The notes under the pieces are model-generated. The model was given only the letters and a program-made list of their open reading frames with translations, made no database searches and had not been told where the DNA came from. Of a stretch of DNA of 64,000 nt, positions 21,212-34,318 are shown piece after piece. The stretch covers positions 3,038,001-3,102,000 of the forward strand of contig JAJTTP010000002.1 in assembly GCA_023313575.1 (NCBI GenBank). Reading direction: 5' to 3'. Origin of the DNA: Eutypella sp. D-1. Taxonomy: Eukaryota; Ascomycota; Sordariomycetes; Xylariales; Diatrypaceae. A program made the translations under genes and the position numbers. Numbering within the stretch: position 1 is the first letter of the stretch; each line of letters opens with the position of its first letter.

Positions 21212-21673
21212 TATAACGGCTGGTCTATTTCTAACTATTAGTCCAGTCGAAGGGTTTATATTAATAGGAGTATTAAGGTTTTAAGTAATAAGTAATCACG
21301 TTTAGTAATAATAAAAAAAAATGCTTTAAGTAACCAAGTTATATTATAAGCTAATAAGTTTAAAAATTATTTAAAAAAAAGGTAATAAATATGGTTATAT
21401 ATTATTTATATCTTTTGTTCTTAATATTAGAATATAATGTTAAATGTTAAATCGTTAGGATAATTAAGTTATCCAGGCTATTTAGGATCATTAGGATAGT
21501 TAGGCTATCCAGGCTATCTAAGATCATTAGGATAACTGGGCTATCCAGGCTATCCTTTTTATCACGTGACCTAAATATGGCTTATCTTATTGTGTATATC
21601 TTTTTTAATGTTATGATTAAGGATTATTTATGCCAATCCTATTTAGGCCTAATAACTTAACCAGGTTATAACA
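21212..21673 (-). repeat. LTR of Element II (3' LTR, left copy)
   Basis: 462 bp, reverse-oriented: TATAACGGCTGG at the left edge and CCAGGTTATAACA at the right. It has kept more G and C than most copies of the family. Confidence 0.92.
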
Positions 21674-22979
21674 CGATTTTTCTTTTTTTAAGGTTTTTAT
21701 CTTTAAAACTTATTATTTTTATTCCTCCTTTATTATAAGTATTTTTTTCCTTTTTATTTTACATCTTTTTTATTATATTTAATCGTGTTAATAAATCGAT
21801 TTTTAAACGTATAACTTTTTTATTTTAACGTAAAACTTTTTAACGCGATTCTTTTTTTACGGCAATTTTATTATCCGATCCGGTTAATATGGCTTTTTAT
21901 TTTTATTACGAACGTTATTAATTAAAATATAAAGTTTTTAACTCGGATTTTTTTTATTATTTATTATATATTTGCTATAATCGGAATTAGTATAACGTAT
22001 TTAAGCTTAATCCGGAGTAATTATAAAAAGTTACATTTTAATATCGAAAACTGGAGTTAAAATTTAAGGTTACGGAAAAAAAGGCCGAAAAAGTGATTTT
22101 TAAAATAAACGTAAAATTTTACCGTTTATATCGTTAAAAGCGTATATAGTATAAAAAGATAATAAAAGCGGTTTCTCGTAATATCGATAATTTAAAGGAA
22201 TTAAAGGAAAAAAAGCGTCGGACGGAAAATACGCGTTTTACGGGGTTTATTAAAACGTTTATAAATCCTAAGGTTATTCCAGATCTTAATTAATTTAAAA
22301 TAAATATATCGGGTAATTTTAATTAAGATATTATTTTTATTAACGTTTTTATCGGCGTTAAAAAAAATTTTTTAAAAAGTATTAAGTATTTATTAAGTAA
22401 TTAACGGGTTTTTATATATTTTCGAAGTTATTATATCTTTTTTATTTAACTTTATATTTTATTCGTCCATTTTTTATTTATACGTTTAAAATTTTTTTTA
22501 CTTTATATTCGTTTATTTTTATTTCGATATCGTTTTATCCTGTTTTTATAATGTTTATATCTATTACGTTCTTAAATAAGGAAATATAAAAAATTAAATA
22601 AATCTTAACTTTTAATAATAAATCCAGTTCGTAATTATTTTTTAATATTTTTTTAATAATTAAATACGGTCCGATATACTTATAATTAAGTTTTTTATTA
22701 AGTCGTTTTATCGTAATATTTTTCGTGGCTAAATAAACTATATCTTTTTCCGAAAAAGTTAATCCTTTTAACCTTTTTTAATTATAATATCGGCTTATTT
22801 ATTAACGTATAAGTTTAAATTTTTCCTTTATTTTTTTATGTAATTATTTAAATCGTTCTGATAATAATATAACTTTAATATTATCCGGTCCTTTTTTATA
22901 AACGTTTCGATAAACGTTTAAAATAAATCCGAAATTAACGTTAATAAATGTCGTTTATATACTTTTATAATAAGTTATG

Positions 22980-25100
22980 TTATAAGTTAATTATATAATA
23001 AATAATTATTTAATTTAATTATTTTATTTATAATTAATATATTATCGAAAGTAAGTTTTTAATATTTAATTAATTTGTTTTATTTATCCGTTTACTTAAG
23101 GTTTAAAAGCTGTTATAAATTTAAGGTTTAATTTTAATTTTATTATAAGATTTTGCCAAAATTTTAATACGAATATCGTTCCTTTATCGGAGATAATTTC
23201 GAATAAAAAGCCGTATATTATTATAATATGTCGTAAAAAAATATATGCTATTTATTTTACGTCGGTATTTTTATTATATAAGATAAAATAAAAAAATTTT
23301 ATAAATCGGTTAACGATTATAAATATGTTATTATAATTATTACATATTATTAGATTTTTTAATATCGGTAATTTAATAATAAAATTAAATATGATAAACT
23401 TTTATAATTATTTATTAATTAATAATAGTTATAATTTTTCATAAGGTTTATATTATTTTATTTTAATTTTTCCGCATATGTTATATCGTCGTCGTATTTA
23501 TTATATTATTAATTTCATTTTATCGAATATATAAGTCCGTTATAATTATTTAAAAAATTTATAATCTTTTAAGTGTCTGTATAAAAGATATTCGTAAATC
23601 TTTTATATTAATTATTTTTGCAGTTTTTATAATACTTATAATTTCTTTATTTATTTTTTTTTTAATAAGTTGTTATTATATTATTCGATTTGTTTATATA
23701 AGTTATTTTAAATAATTTTAATAACAGCAATTTATCGTTATTTTAGGTATCTTTTTAACGTTTATCGGAATATTACGTATTTAATTAGTATATATTTTTT
23801 TTTTATAATAAGCTATTTATTAATAGCATTTGCTTATCCGTTTTTTAATCTTTTTTTATAAATGATAATATAATCGAATTCCGTAAAATACTTAACGTAT
23901 CGTAACTGTTTTCCGTTAAAGGTTTAAATAATAAAAAAGTATGTAATATTTTTATAGTCGGTATAAACCTTAATTTAATGCATATTTTTTATAAAATAAT
24001 ATCTAAATTTTTTAAATACGTTAACGATAATAAAAAATTCCTTATCGTAAATCGGATAATTAAGTTCGGTTTTAATAAGTTTATAAAAATAAAATGCGAT
24101 AAGGTATAATTTTCTTTCTTTATCTCGTTATTTAATTTATGCTTTAAAGGCGTAATCCGAAACGTTAATCTTTAACTTAATAGGTTTTTTAAAATCGTAT
24201 ATAATAAGTATTAATTTGTTAATAATAACGTTTTTTAACTTTTTAAAAAATTTATTTACTTTATTAATTTATATAAACCGTTTATCTTTTTTTATTAATT
24301 CCGTAAAAGGTGTTATAATATATTTAAATCGTTATATAAATTTCCGATAATAATTTATTAAGTTAAAAAAAACCTGTATTTCCTTTATATTAATAAGCAT
24401 TTTCCAATCCTTAATAATTACGATTTTTTTAAGGTTTATTTTAATATATTCGGGGGTAATAATATATCCGAGGAATTCCATTTTTTATATATAAAATATT
24501 CTTTTTTCAGGTTTTATTAATAAATTAATATTTTATAATGTTTATAATACCTTATATATATATTTTTCATGTTATTCCTTTAAATTTAAATAAATAAAAA
24601 TATTATTAAGATAATAAATAATAAAAACATTAAAATATTTTCGTAATACGTAATTAATCATACGTTAAAATAATACTAATATATTAATTAATCCGAAAAA
24701 CATAATTAAATACTTAAATAAACCGTATTTCGTTTTAAAGGCTATTTTCTATTTATCTCCGGGTTTAATTTTAATATAATAATATCCGTCCTTAAAATTT
24801 AAAATAATAAATTATTTAGCTCCGTATAAACGGTTTTTTATTTTAATAATAAATATTAACGGTATTCGGTTTTTAATAATAATTTCGTTTAATTATTAAT
24901 AATCGATTATTAATTATAATTTACTGTTTTTTTTAGGCATAAATATAATAAGGTATTTTATTAATAATTTTAATCGTCGGATATATCCTTTTATTAACTT
25001 ATTTTCGAAATATTTTTATAATTCCTTAAATTCGATCTTGTTAAGGTTATAAATTTTATAAAATCGTAACGTTTTTTTTTTTATAAAGATAATCTCGTAA
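22980..25100 (-). pseudogene. Element II pol relic (reverse transcriptase, RNase H, integrase)
   Basis: Reading the minus strand from high to low coordinates gives reverse transcriptase first (YLDD relic YLNN near 24615, then FLGYIITPEYIK near 24450) and integrase later (TAFKP, NG, KQIN pattern near 23090, matching the gypsy TAFHPQTDGQ region). Stops occur at positions where Gln codons are expected. No open frame survives, so this is non-functional. Confidence 0.82.
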
Positions 25101-27713
25101 TTTTATTTATTACGGTTTAATAATCCTTTTTTAAATTTTTTACGAAATACTTTATCGTATTAATAATATTATAATAATACGTTACGCATTTATAATATTA
25201 TCTTATTTTCCTTTTATAAGATATTATTAAAAAAGCGGAATCGCTATCGGATAAATGTAATAATTTATTTAATCCTTTTTTTATATCCTTTTTTTTTAAT
25301 TCGTTATATTCCTTTTAATAAAGTTTTTATCGTATCCTTATATTTGTACTTGTTATCCGTTAAGTATTAAAATCTTTTTTTTAAGTTATTATCGGTTTTT
25401 AAAAAATAAGGAAATATTATTTAACTAATTCTTTAATTAATCGATAAATTATATTAATATAATTATGGTTATTTAAAAATTATATCGTATTTTTTTAAAA
25501 ATATAATATCGAAAATAACGTTTTATTTTTATCTTTCGATATATATATCGAATTAATCGGTTTCCCGTAATACCTTTTTTTTATCGTATTTAAAAACATA
25601 ATTTTCGGCTCCCGTTATGTTATAAAGGTATTATTTCTTTTTTTATAATAATTATAACTTATTATATAATTTTAAAGTTATATAATTACCGTCGGTTCCG
25701 TTATTTATTATAACGGTATATTAATTATTTTTAACCTTTATTCGTATTATGGTATATCCGTATTATTTTTAGGTTTTTAAAATGGTTCGTAAATATTATA
25801 TTACGTTTTTAAACTTTATAATACCGCTTTATAACTTTAATATAAACGGCTTTATTTTTTTAAATCCTTACCGTAAACTTATACGGCGTTATATAGGTTG
25901 TTATAAAGTTTTTTTTATTAGATTCTTTTTATACGTACGGTTATTTTTTTGCTATTAAATTTTCGTAAAAATATTTAAAACTAATTTTATTAAAGGTTAT
26001 TTTTTTTAATAAATTTTTATAAACGTATAAATCGGCGTTTAATAATTTATTTCTTTAATATCGGATTTCGTGTTTTTATTATTCGATCTCGTTCCGGATT
26101 TTTATAGCTTTTAATGCTTAATATATATATTCGTTATAATAACATATTTAATATCCTCCGGGGTAAAACATCTTTTTTAACCACTTTTAATTATATAATA
26201 CGCGGTTAACATAACGTGTAATTTTTTTATATTATCGTCGATCGGTTTTATTTCCTTTTTATTATAAAAAATCGAATCTTTTTTTAACCATTTATTTAAT
26301 TCGGCTAATAATACCGATTTTTCGTTTTTTATGCTAATAATACTTATATTTTCGATAATTAATAAAATATTTTAAAAAATACGGCGTTTAAGTTTAAATT
26401 TTTTAATTAATAAACTCGTCCCAGTTATAAAGCTATTATAAATAAATTTTAAATTGTTATTTTTTAAAACGTTATTAAAATCGTTTAACGTAAATACCGT
26501 ATATATCTTATAATTTATAATTTTATCGTTTTTTAAACCAGTTAATTAATCGTTTTATTTTTTTTTCTTTTATAAAATAAGCTTTTATAAAAACTTTTTC
26601 TTTATCGTTATCGAAGTATTCGTTTTATTATTATTAACGTTATCGTTTTATTACGGCTTAAATTAATCGTTTAACTTTTTATAACCTTTATTAATAAATG
26701 TTACCGTCCGAATATACGCGGCGGATTATTTTAAACGTTTTTCCATTAGCAGGAAATTGTTTTTTTTTAAATATAGGTTTTTAATTTATATTTCGTTTAA
26801 ATCCTTTGCATTTTTTTTTAAAATATCCTATTTTGTTATAATTATAATATTTAATTTATCGCTTATTTTTTTATATCATATTAAGTAATATAAGTCTTAA
26901 TACCGTCCCGTAAAATATATCGGTAAGTTTTTAGTCCTGATTTTTATTATTTTAATATCTTTTAAATTTTTTAAGTATATAATATCTTTTTTTTTTTATC
27001 GTTACTTAAATTATTTATTATCGATTTTAATTATTAAAGCAATAAATTTATCGAAAGTATTTAGCTTATTTTACGTAATAATTTCGTTTTTAATTAAATT
27101 TTTAAGTTTTTAATAAAACGTGTTAATAAAAGATTTATTATCGATTTAATCCGTTTTAGCGGTAAGTTATTTAAATTACGCGGCGTATATATAAGTTGCC
27201 TTTTTTTATTTAAAACTTAAAAGTTATTACGTAACGGCTTAGGCTTTATCCGGATTTCCGTAATTAGCTTTTACCTTTTTTACGAAGTTTTTATATTTTT
27301 CGAAAAAACGTTTAATTTCCGGAGTTTTTTTTTTTTTTTTCCATTTTTACGAAAGCATTTAAAATAGGTTTAAATTATTAAGCTATCTTTCCGGTAAAAT
27401 ATAAAATAATATTAAAGATTTTATCGGTTTCTATAGTTATTATATGGCGTTATTAATATAGGTAAGCTGCGGTTATAATAAGGAAAAGTTATACAGGGGT
27501 AATGCCATTATAAGGTCTAAGTTTTTTAAGCTTAAATTTAACGGGTATAATTCTTTAAGTTACGGTTATAATTACCGTTTACTCGATTTATTCGATCCGT
27601 TTAAATAAAGAATTAATAATCTATTAAAGGTTTTAGCCTGAAAAAAATATAATATCGGATATTGCTTAAAGTTAATAATATTATTAAATAAAAGTTTATA
27701 ACGTATAACGGTT

Positions 27714-28167
27714 AATTTATTCCTAATTATTAATCCAGTTAAAAGGTTTATATTAGTAAAAATGCTAAAGTTTTAAGTAATAAATAATTACATCTGGTAA
27801 TAATAAAAAAAAAGGTGCTTTAAATAATTAAGTTATATTATAAGCTAATAAGCTTAAAAACTATTTAAAAAAAAGGTAATAAATGTGGCTATATATTATT
27901 TATATCTTTTATTCCTAATATTAAAATATGATATTAAATGTTAAATCGTTAGGATAACTAAGCTATTCAGGTTATTTAGGATTATTAGGATAACTGGGTT
28001 ATCCAGGCTATTTAAGATCATTAGGATAGCTGGGTTATCTAGGTTATTTTTTTTATCACGTAACCCAAATATGGCTTATTTTATCGTATATGTCCTTTCC
28101 AGTACCATAATCAGGGATTGTTTATGCCAATCCTATTTAGGCCCAATGACCTAGCCAGGTTATAACA
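27714..28167 (-). repeat. LTR of Element II (5' LTR, right copy)
   Basis: 454 bp, reverse-oriented, from TATAACGGTTAA to CCAGGTTATAACA, followed by the duplication CTTAT. Confidence 0.92.
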
Positions 28168-28839
28168 CTTATTAATTAAAACCTTATTTAAAAATAAAGC
28201 CTTTTTTTTATTACGTACGCCGTTTTTTTAATAATAAAAACTTTTAATAACGCCATAACTTAAAAAGCCGGTATTTATTATATATATCGTTTTTTAAATA
28301 TGCCGTAATTTTTATTATAATTTCTTTTGTTTTAAAATCTTTTTTACAGATAATAATTATAATATTATCTTACCTTATTAATAAATCGTAAAGTATTAAC
28401 CTTTTAATTTTTAATAAAATTAAAGTTATAAAGTTACTTTTTTATTTAAATTTTATCGAAGACTTTATATTAAAAATATTTTTTTAATTTATAATCGGGA
28501 TGTTATTATTAAATCCGACGTTATTTAAATAAATATAATAACATTTATCGGTAATACCGTTATTATCGGGTCCGTAAAGTTTAATATCGAAAAATTAAAA
28601 AAAGAAGTTTTTAAAACCGTTTTTATAAAATTTAAAAAGTTTATATAATTTATAACTAAAGAAATTATTTATAAACTATTACTTTATTACTTTTATAATT
28701 ACGTTATCGATTTTATTAACTGTAAAATATTACTTTAAAGTTTTATATATGTTTTTAATAAAAAAAAGTTTAACCTTTTATAAACGTAACTTAATAAAAT
28801 AATAATTATTAATAAAATTTAATGGTTTAAATTTTACGT

Positions 28840-29380
28840 TATTATATTTATTTTATTTATTTTAAAAATTTATAAACGTAATTTACGACTTTATATAAAT
28901 TATTAAGGTTTAAACCGTATTATTAAATTTAATCGTTACCTTTTTCTTATAAAAAGATTATAAAAACATATTTATTTCGTTAAATGGTTTTCGAAATTAA
29001 ACTTTAAAAACGGGTTTAACCTTATTAAAATTAAAGAAAATAAATAAAAAACGGTATTTAAATATCGATATGGGTTTTTAAATATATGGTTATGTTTTTT
29101 AATTTTATTAATACCCCGGCTATTTTTTAAAGTATAATTAATTACGTTTTACGAAACCTTTTAAATAAAAACGTTATAACTTACGTTAATAATATTTTTA
29201 TTTATAAAAATATTATCGAAAAATATAATAACTTTATTTAAAAGGTTTTTAAATAACTGTTATAATACGATTTAATTATAGCCCCCGATAAATGTATTTA
29301 GCGCATTTAAACTGTTAAATTTTAAAATAGGTTATATTTCCCGATAGTATTAAAATAATAAATAATAAAATTAAAATTAT
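28840..29380 (+). pseudogene. Element I reverse transcriptase relic
   Basis: A frame broken by stops and at least one shift contains LRLYINY-stop-GLNRI (gypsy RLCVDYRGLNKI), LNFKNGFNLIKIKENKYKT (LDLRDAYHRI region), FKYRYGF, and finally VIFPDSIKI (the FLGY-VSPDGI box) near 29330. Order and spacing match Ty3/gypsy reverse transcriptase on the plus strand. Confidence 0.85.
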
Positions 29381-29680
29381 TTTTAAATAAAGAATATTTA
29401 AATGCTTTAAAAACGTATAACTTTTTATAAACTTTATTAACTTTTACCGTAAATTTATTTATAATTCTTTTAAAATTTATAAATTCTTTATAAATTCGAT
29501 AAAATTAAAATTTAAGTAATAATTATAAATAAACGATATGGTAAACATATTCGATATTTTAAAATATGTTTTTATTTTAGCTTTTATTTTTATTTATTTA
29601 AATTTTAATAAAAGGTTTTAGCTCGAAATTAATGTTTTTAATTTTATTTTCGGTATTATCCTTTTTCAAATATATATCAA

Positions 29681-30034
29681 TATAACGGCTAGTTTATTCT
29701 TAAATATTAGTCCAGTTAAAGGGTTTATATTAATAAAAATGCTAAAGGTTTTAAGTAATAAGTAATTAAGTTATATTATAAGCTAATAAGTTTTAAAAAC
29801 TATTGAAAAAAAAGGTAATAAATATAGTTATATATTATTTATATCTTTTATTTTTAATACTGGAATATAATATTAAATATTAAATCGTTAAAATAATTAG
29901 GTTATTTAAGTTATTCTTTTTATTACGTAACTTAAATATAGCTTATTTTATCGTGGCTATTTTTTTCAGTGCTATGTTTAAAGATTGTTTATGCTAATTT
30001 TATTTAAGCTTAATAATTTAATTAAGTTATAATA
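29681..30034 (-). repeat. Solo LTR of the Element II family
   Basis: 354 bp, reverse-oriented, with an internal deletion relative to other copies. Flanks ATCAA and AACAA match at four of five positions. Heavily AT-shifted. Confidence 0.83.
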
Positions 30035-30826
30035 AACAACGGTTATATATATTTAATTATTCTTTATTTTTATAAATTTATAATAAAAAACTTTTTATTA
30101 TCGTCGATAAATTTAAATAATAACGTTATTATTTTAAAAACGTTAAATATATTATTTAAATCTTTTTAAATTATTATAACCTGACCTATTTTACGATAAT
30201 AAAAGTTTTAAACCGTTATTAAATTAAGTACCGTTATTAAATTAAATAAGCTTAAAATATCGCGGGATTAATTTTATTATTTATTATTAACCGGGTAGAA
30301 ATAATATTAAGCCCGATATTTTATTTAAACGCCCGGAGTACCGTTTTAAAAAAAGGGGAAATAAATATTAATTTATTAAAACGATATTATAAGAAAAGTA
30401 TTTTGTTTTTTTTATGTTATTTACGAATACGATACGGCTTATATAAATATCGGTAATAACGGTATTTTTGTTATATAGGTTATATCCTTATAAAACGTTA
30501 ACGTTTAAAAATCTATTAAACACATAAAATATTTTTTATATACTTAATTTTTCTTTACGACTTTAAAGTATTTTTTATATAAACTGGAATATTAATTTTA
30601 TAAATTAAATAATAAAGGTTTTTAAAAACGATATAATTTATTAAAAAAAATTAAAAGATTTTAAAACGATAAAATAATAATTTAGGGATTATTATATTAC
30701 GGTTATAATTTATAAATCCTTAATAAGTTTATTTTTTAACGAAATAATTTTTAATTAAAATATATAAGATAAATTAAAATAATAAGAATTATTAAACGTA
30801 ATTTTTAATAACTTTATATAAATATA

Positions 30827-31259
30827 TATTATAACCGGTCGGGCCATTAGGCCCAGTGGGGCTAACATAATAATAAAAAGATCCTTAACTTAAGTTTTTT
30901 TAAAAAAGAATAGCTATATTAAAGTAAGCCATATACGCCATACGACCAGGAAGGATCGGCTAGATCGGTAATAATCTTAACGATATTAAATCGTTATATT
31001 CGGATACGATCTTAACGATTTAATAATAACTATATATTTTAATATTGAAAATAAAGGATATAAATAATATATAGTTTCGTTTTTTACCTTTTTTTAAAAT
31101 AATCTTTAAGCTTATTAGCTTATAATATTATTTATTTATTTAAAGCATTCTTTTTATTATTATTATTAAACGTAACTACTTATTACTTAAAACCCCCAGC
31201 ACTTTTATTAACATAAACCCTTGCTTAAACTATACGTTAGGAATAAACCGGCCGTTATA
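30827..31259 (+). repeat. Solo LTR, diverged subfamily of the Element II LTR
   Basis: 433 bp, starting TATTATAACCGGTCGGGCC and ending CCGGCCGTTATA, with duplication ATATA on both sides. The 5' third differs from the main subfamily and resembles the copy at 54064. Confidence 0.88.
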
Positions 31260-31549
31260 ATATAAATATAACGTTATACGTCGAAAAATATTTAAATTAT
31301 TAAAAGAATAAAGCGCCGCAATATATTTTATACGGTAAATTGCAATTATTAAAGCTTTTTTATTTATTATAATAATTTATTTTTATAAATTATATTACGG
31401 GTTTTCCTTTATTTAACAGATGTAATTAATTATAAGTTATTATAAACCGGTTTTTTAAAATAACATATTTTATCGTATTTAAAAAAAGTAAATAATTAAT
31501 AAAGTATTTAGTTAAGATCTTTGCACGAAAAATATAACGTTTTTACAGC

Positions 31550-32300
31550 GTTTTTTTAAATATTACTTTTAATAAAGATTTACGGTTTATTTTTTATTTT
31601 TAAAAAGCTTTTTTTAAGCTTTTAAATATTAAGTTTTATATAAATACGGCTTTTTATTTTTAAACGGATAAGTAAACGAAACGAGTTAATTAAATTATTA
31701 AGGCATATTTATAATTTTATATTATTTATAAAATAAATAATTAAATTAATTTCTTATTAATAATTAAATTTATTTATAATAATATGTTTTTTATTTTATT
31801 TACGTTATTTGTTTTTATATAAATTACGGTTTTTACCCCGTTATTAATAATCTCTTTAAATCTATTATTAAATATTTTATTAATAAAGTTTATTTTTATT
31901 AAACAATAAAAATTTACGATTAATTATGGGCTATATTTAAGTAAATTTAAAAATATATAAAAAGAATATGCCGATAAAAAAAAGGATACGTTTTAATATA
32001 TATTCGGTAATTTTATAATATTAAACGGTAAAAATATTAAAATTAAATAAGTATTTAAAAAATTAAATAATAAATTATATAAATTTTATAAAGTTACCGA
32101 AATCTTTTTTTTACCTCCGTAAACTTTAAACTTTTTTCGATATAATAAATTTATAACGTTTTTTATGTTTTTTTTAAGCCTTATAAAGGTAAAGTTTTTA
32201 ATATTAACGTTACTTTTAAATAAAACGTTAAGTTAAAGGTTATTAACGGGTATAACGTAAAAAGAAATTCGATTTAATTATATTCGATTTTAAAGTTAAA
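31550..32300 (+). pseudogene. Element I integrase relic
   Basis: Near 31558-31760 the frame reads like the gypsy integrase core: FNKDLRFIFYF, KAFFKLLNIKF, NTAFYF, TDK then KRVN, corresponding to SDRxxQF, FW, KLLGI, TAFHPxTDGQTERVN. Near 32025-32110 the C-terminal pattern NGKNIKIK and KLNNKLYKFYKVTEI matches the family's KLxxKxxGPFKV block. A chromodomain-like tail may follow but is too mutated to call. Confidence 0.82.
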
Positions 32301-32485
32301 TATTTTATTAAATAAAAAAATACTTTAAAAAAAAGGATTGGATTTAAAAACTTTATAATTATTTTTTTAATACTTTTTACCATTTCCTTTTCGCTTTTTA
32401 CGATAAAAACCCGGGTAAGCCTTATAACTTTAAGTTAATTAATAAAATATAAATTTAAAGCGAATTTTTAAAAAAAAGGAAATAA

Positions 32486-32811
32486 TATTATAAAATTTTA
32501 TTAAATTTATTATATTTATTAGTTAATAAAATAATATTTAATATATGATAAGCCGTTAAAAGCAGTACGGGACGTAGTTATAGCATTATTTAAATAATAA
32601 CGTTTAATAAAAAAGAATGGAATTAACAGCTAATAACGGCATACGGTAATTAATAAAAAGGTTATATTTATATAAAATAAGTGGGGTTATTAGCCTATAA
32701 ATACGAGCTTAGATTGTTTTAACGAAGGAAGGATAAAAGGGGTAAGGCATTCCTTTAAAAGATTATTCTTTAGATTAATACCAGAGCTTTTACATGACCC
32801 TTCATCTTATA
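32486..32811 (+). repeat. 3' LTR of Element I
   Basis: 326 bp, the partner of 17471-17794. It starts TGTTATAG-like as TATTATAAAATTTT after RIP-type changes and ends CATCTTATA. Its distal half has kept more G and C than the 5' copy. An ATG at 32794 inside it is in frame with the small gene downstream. Confidence 0.93.
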
Positions 32812-32829
32812 ATAGCAAAAATAGAGGAA

Positions 32830-33265
32830 ATGGTGGCTCAAGAGACAGAGGAATGCGGATTAAGCTGGGCATGGATAATGTATGAATAGACTACGATGTT
32901 TGGCTTCTGCTAATATATTTTCCAGGGCCTATATGCATAACCGCACCGGGGCAACATCAACTACAGGTCTAGGGCCGACGTTGGACGACTTTCATGTAAC
33001 AGTTCGAATGGGGAGCACAGAGGACGTTTGTAATTTGCATGGTCACCTTTACATCCACCGAGGAGGGCGTACAAAAATGCCAATAGAAATGATGCTAAAC
33101 CACGAGCGGATGGTCGTGTTGGGAAGGGGCCGTGAGCTACGCATTTGGGGTCTTTACCCTGAACAAAGCGAGGAATGGCCACGACTCGGTGGCGAGCTCC
33201 CAACGTACCCTACAAAATGGGTGACGAAGGATGGCTACCCCAAGACTAAATACCCTAAGAAGTGA
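32830..33265 (+). CDS. Small protein of unknown function, two exons, next to the retrotransposon
   Basis: Proposed exons are 32830-32879 and 32926-33265, giving 129 residues. The 46-nt intron runs GTATGA to TTTCCAG with a GCTAAT branch site, and splicing keeps phase (codon ATG rebuilt across the junction). Without splicing, an ATG at 32882 gives a 127-residue version from the second part alone. The frame is also open upstream through an ATG at 32794 in the 3' LTR. Features seen: LDDFHVTVRMGSTEDVCNL, then a basic C-terminus ending YPKTKYPKK; no transmembrane segment and no domain recognised. Codon composition is normal for the gene islands. The insertion of Element I has replaced its upstream region, so it may be silent or LTR-driven. 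Confidence 0.5.
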
Positions 33266-34318
33266 ACAACGCTCAGGAAGGACCGGCAGTAAAGCAGGGT
33301 TAAAGGAGCAGAAGTGGCTATAGTTTTATCACGGCCAGTTAAGCCTCATTTAAGATAGGGGTATTATAAAAGGGGGAAATCGCATATAAGCGATCACGTG
33401 AGCCATATCTCCGGGGATCGGCAGGGTATATATAGGCCCAGGGCACCCCCGTTCTGTAACTAGAAGATCGTCTTTTCTTTTAATGCCAATCTACGATTCT
33501 CCTACATACCATCTTAGACCCATAGACGTGACACATGAAGATGGTCTCTACTTATACGATGGGGGTTGTCTCGGCTTACATGTATCTTGACGATTCCAGA
33601 AGTTCAGGTGATCTGATCAATTGTATATGATCTTTTCCTTTTGTACAATAGCCCCTACCGAGCGAGGCTAAACTGACCGTGACACTTTATCCTTATCCTG
33701 CAAGGGGATTTCATGCTTAATTTCGTCTCGTTGGTCCGTGATCATGTAAGTTGGGTGACTTCCTAGCAGTATAAGTGGTATGTAGATTTAGTATCCTGTA
33801 CCACTTATGGAAGTCTATGCCTCCGTGAAGGCAACTATGTACTCATTATGTGATAAGACGTAGATGCTTATGTCCATTTAGCCAGTTGGTTGGCGCTGCT
33901 GTGTAATGAATTGATGGGGGGTGGGGGAGATTTTGAATTCCGTTAGCTTAGCTCTTTTATTGCTGATGTTGACTTACCGGTCAGCGTGTATCACACTCGA
34001 AATTGCTATGTGCTACGCTTGCCAGCCAATCCACATGATCGGGAACTGGAAGGCAATAAATCGTCCGATCCAACTGAGGTTTTAGCGGATTTAGGACATC
34101 GATTCAGCGGCGTTCCTTTGCTGAGGGATATATAATATCATGAGACGTCAGTTACCGATTAAACCTCTGTGGAAATTAAAAGCAGCGTCTAGACTGGGAT
34201 CGACTGCGATTACTACATATCATCCCCCTTTCAGTATCACACACACAACTAGCTGTGATAAACAAATCATTTCCTATCTTCAATTTATCATCGTCGTTGT
34301 ACCGCGGCATCATCCATC
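33266..34318. other. Intergenic region with a TIR element
   Basis: No gene recognised apart from the TIR element at 33327-33684. Positions 34141-34318 are the upstream flank of the aldo/keto reductase pseudogene. Confidence 0.5.
33327..33684. mobile_element. Short TIR element (MITE-like)
   Basis: 358 bp. The left end TATCACGGCCAGTTAAGCC and the reverse complement of the right end, TGTCACGGTCAGTTTAGCC, pair over about 38 bp, including an inner AGGGG(C)TATT block. There is no coding capacity. A diverged relative lies in inverted orientation at about 13990-14212. No clean target duplication was found, so the superfamily is unknown. Confidence 0.7.

Larger units (their letters stand above)
21212..28167 (-). 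mobile_element. Element II: complete but RIP-degraded Ty3/gypsy LTR retrotransposon
   Basis: 6956 bp, inserted in Element I in the opposite orientation. LTRs are 21212-21673 and 27714-28167; the duplication is CTTAT at 21207-21211 and 28168-28172. Minus-strand relics of pol are clear: a YLDD-like motif read as YLNN near 24600-24635, the FLGYIITPE box near 24411-24486, and an integrase GQ-x-Q-x-N region near 23055-23120 in which Gln codons have become stops. The order (integrase at lower coordinates) agrees with minus-strand transcription. It must be younger than Element I, which it interrupts. Confidence 0.93.
17471..32811 (+). mobile_element. Element I: RIP-degraded Ty3/gypsy LTR retrotransposon with nested insertions
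   Basis: Bounded by direct LTRs (17471-17794 and 32486-32811) and by identical 5-bp duplications ATAGC at 17466-17470 and 32812-32816. A purine-rich tract lies just before the 3' LTR, as expected of a polypurine tract. Reverse transcriptase and integrase relics read on the plus strand at about 28840-29380 and 31550-32300. The span is 15341 bp, but one complete gypsy element and four solo LTRs are inserted. Removing them with one duplication each leaves about 6744 bp, a usual gypsy size. All coding frames are destroyed by stops, mostly of a kind that C-to-T or G-to-A changes create. Confidence 0.92.

Noticed and set aside
17795..32485. Whether the AT-rich DNA could be mitochondrial
   Set aside because: It consists of nuclear LTR retrotransposons with target duplications and RIP-type transitions, and has no rRNA, tRNA or respiratory genes.
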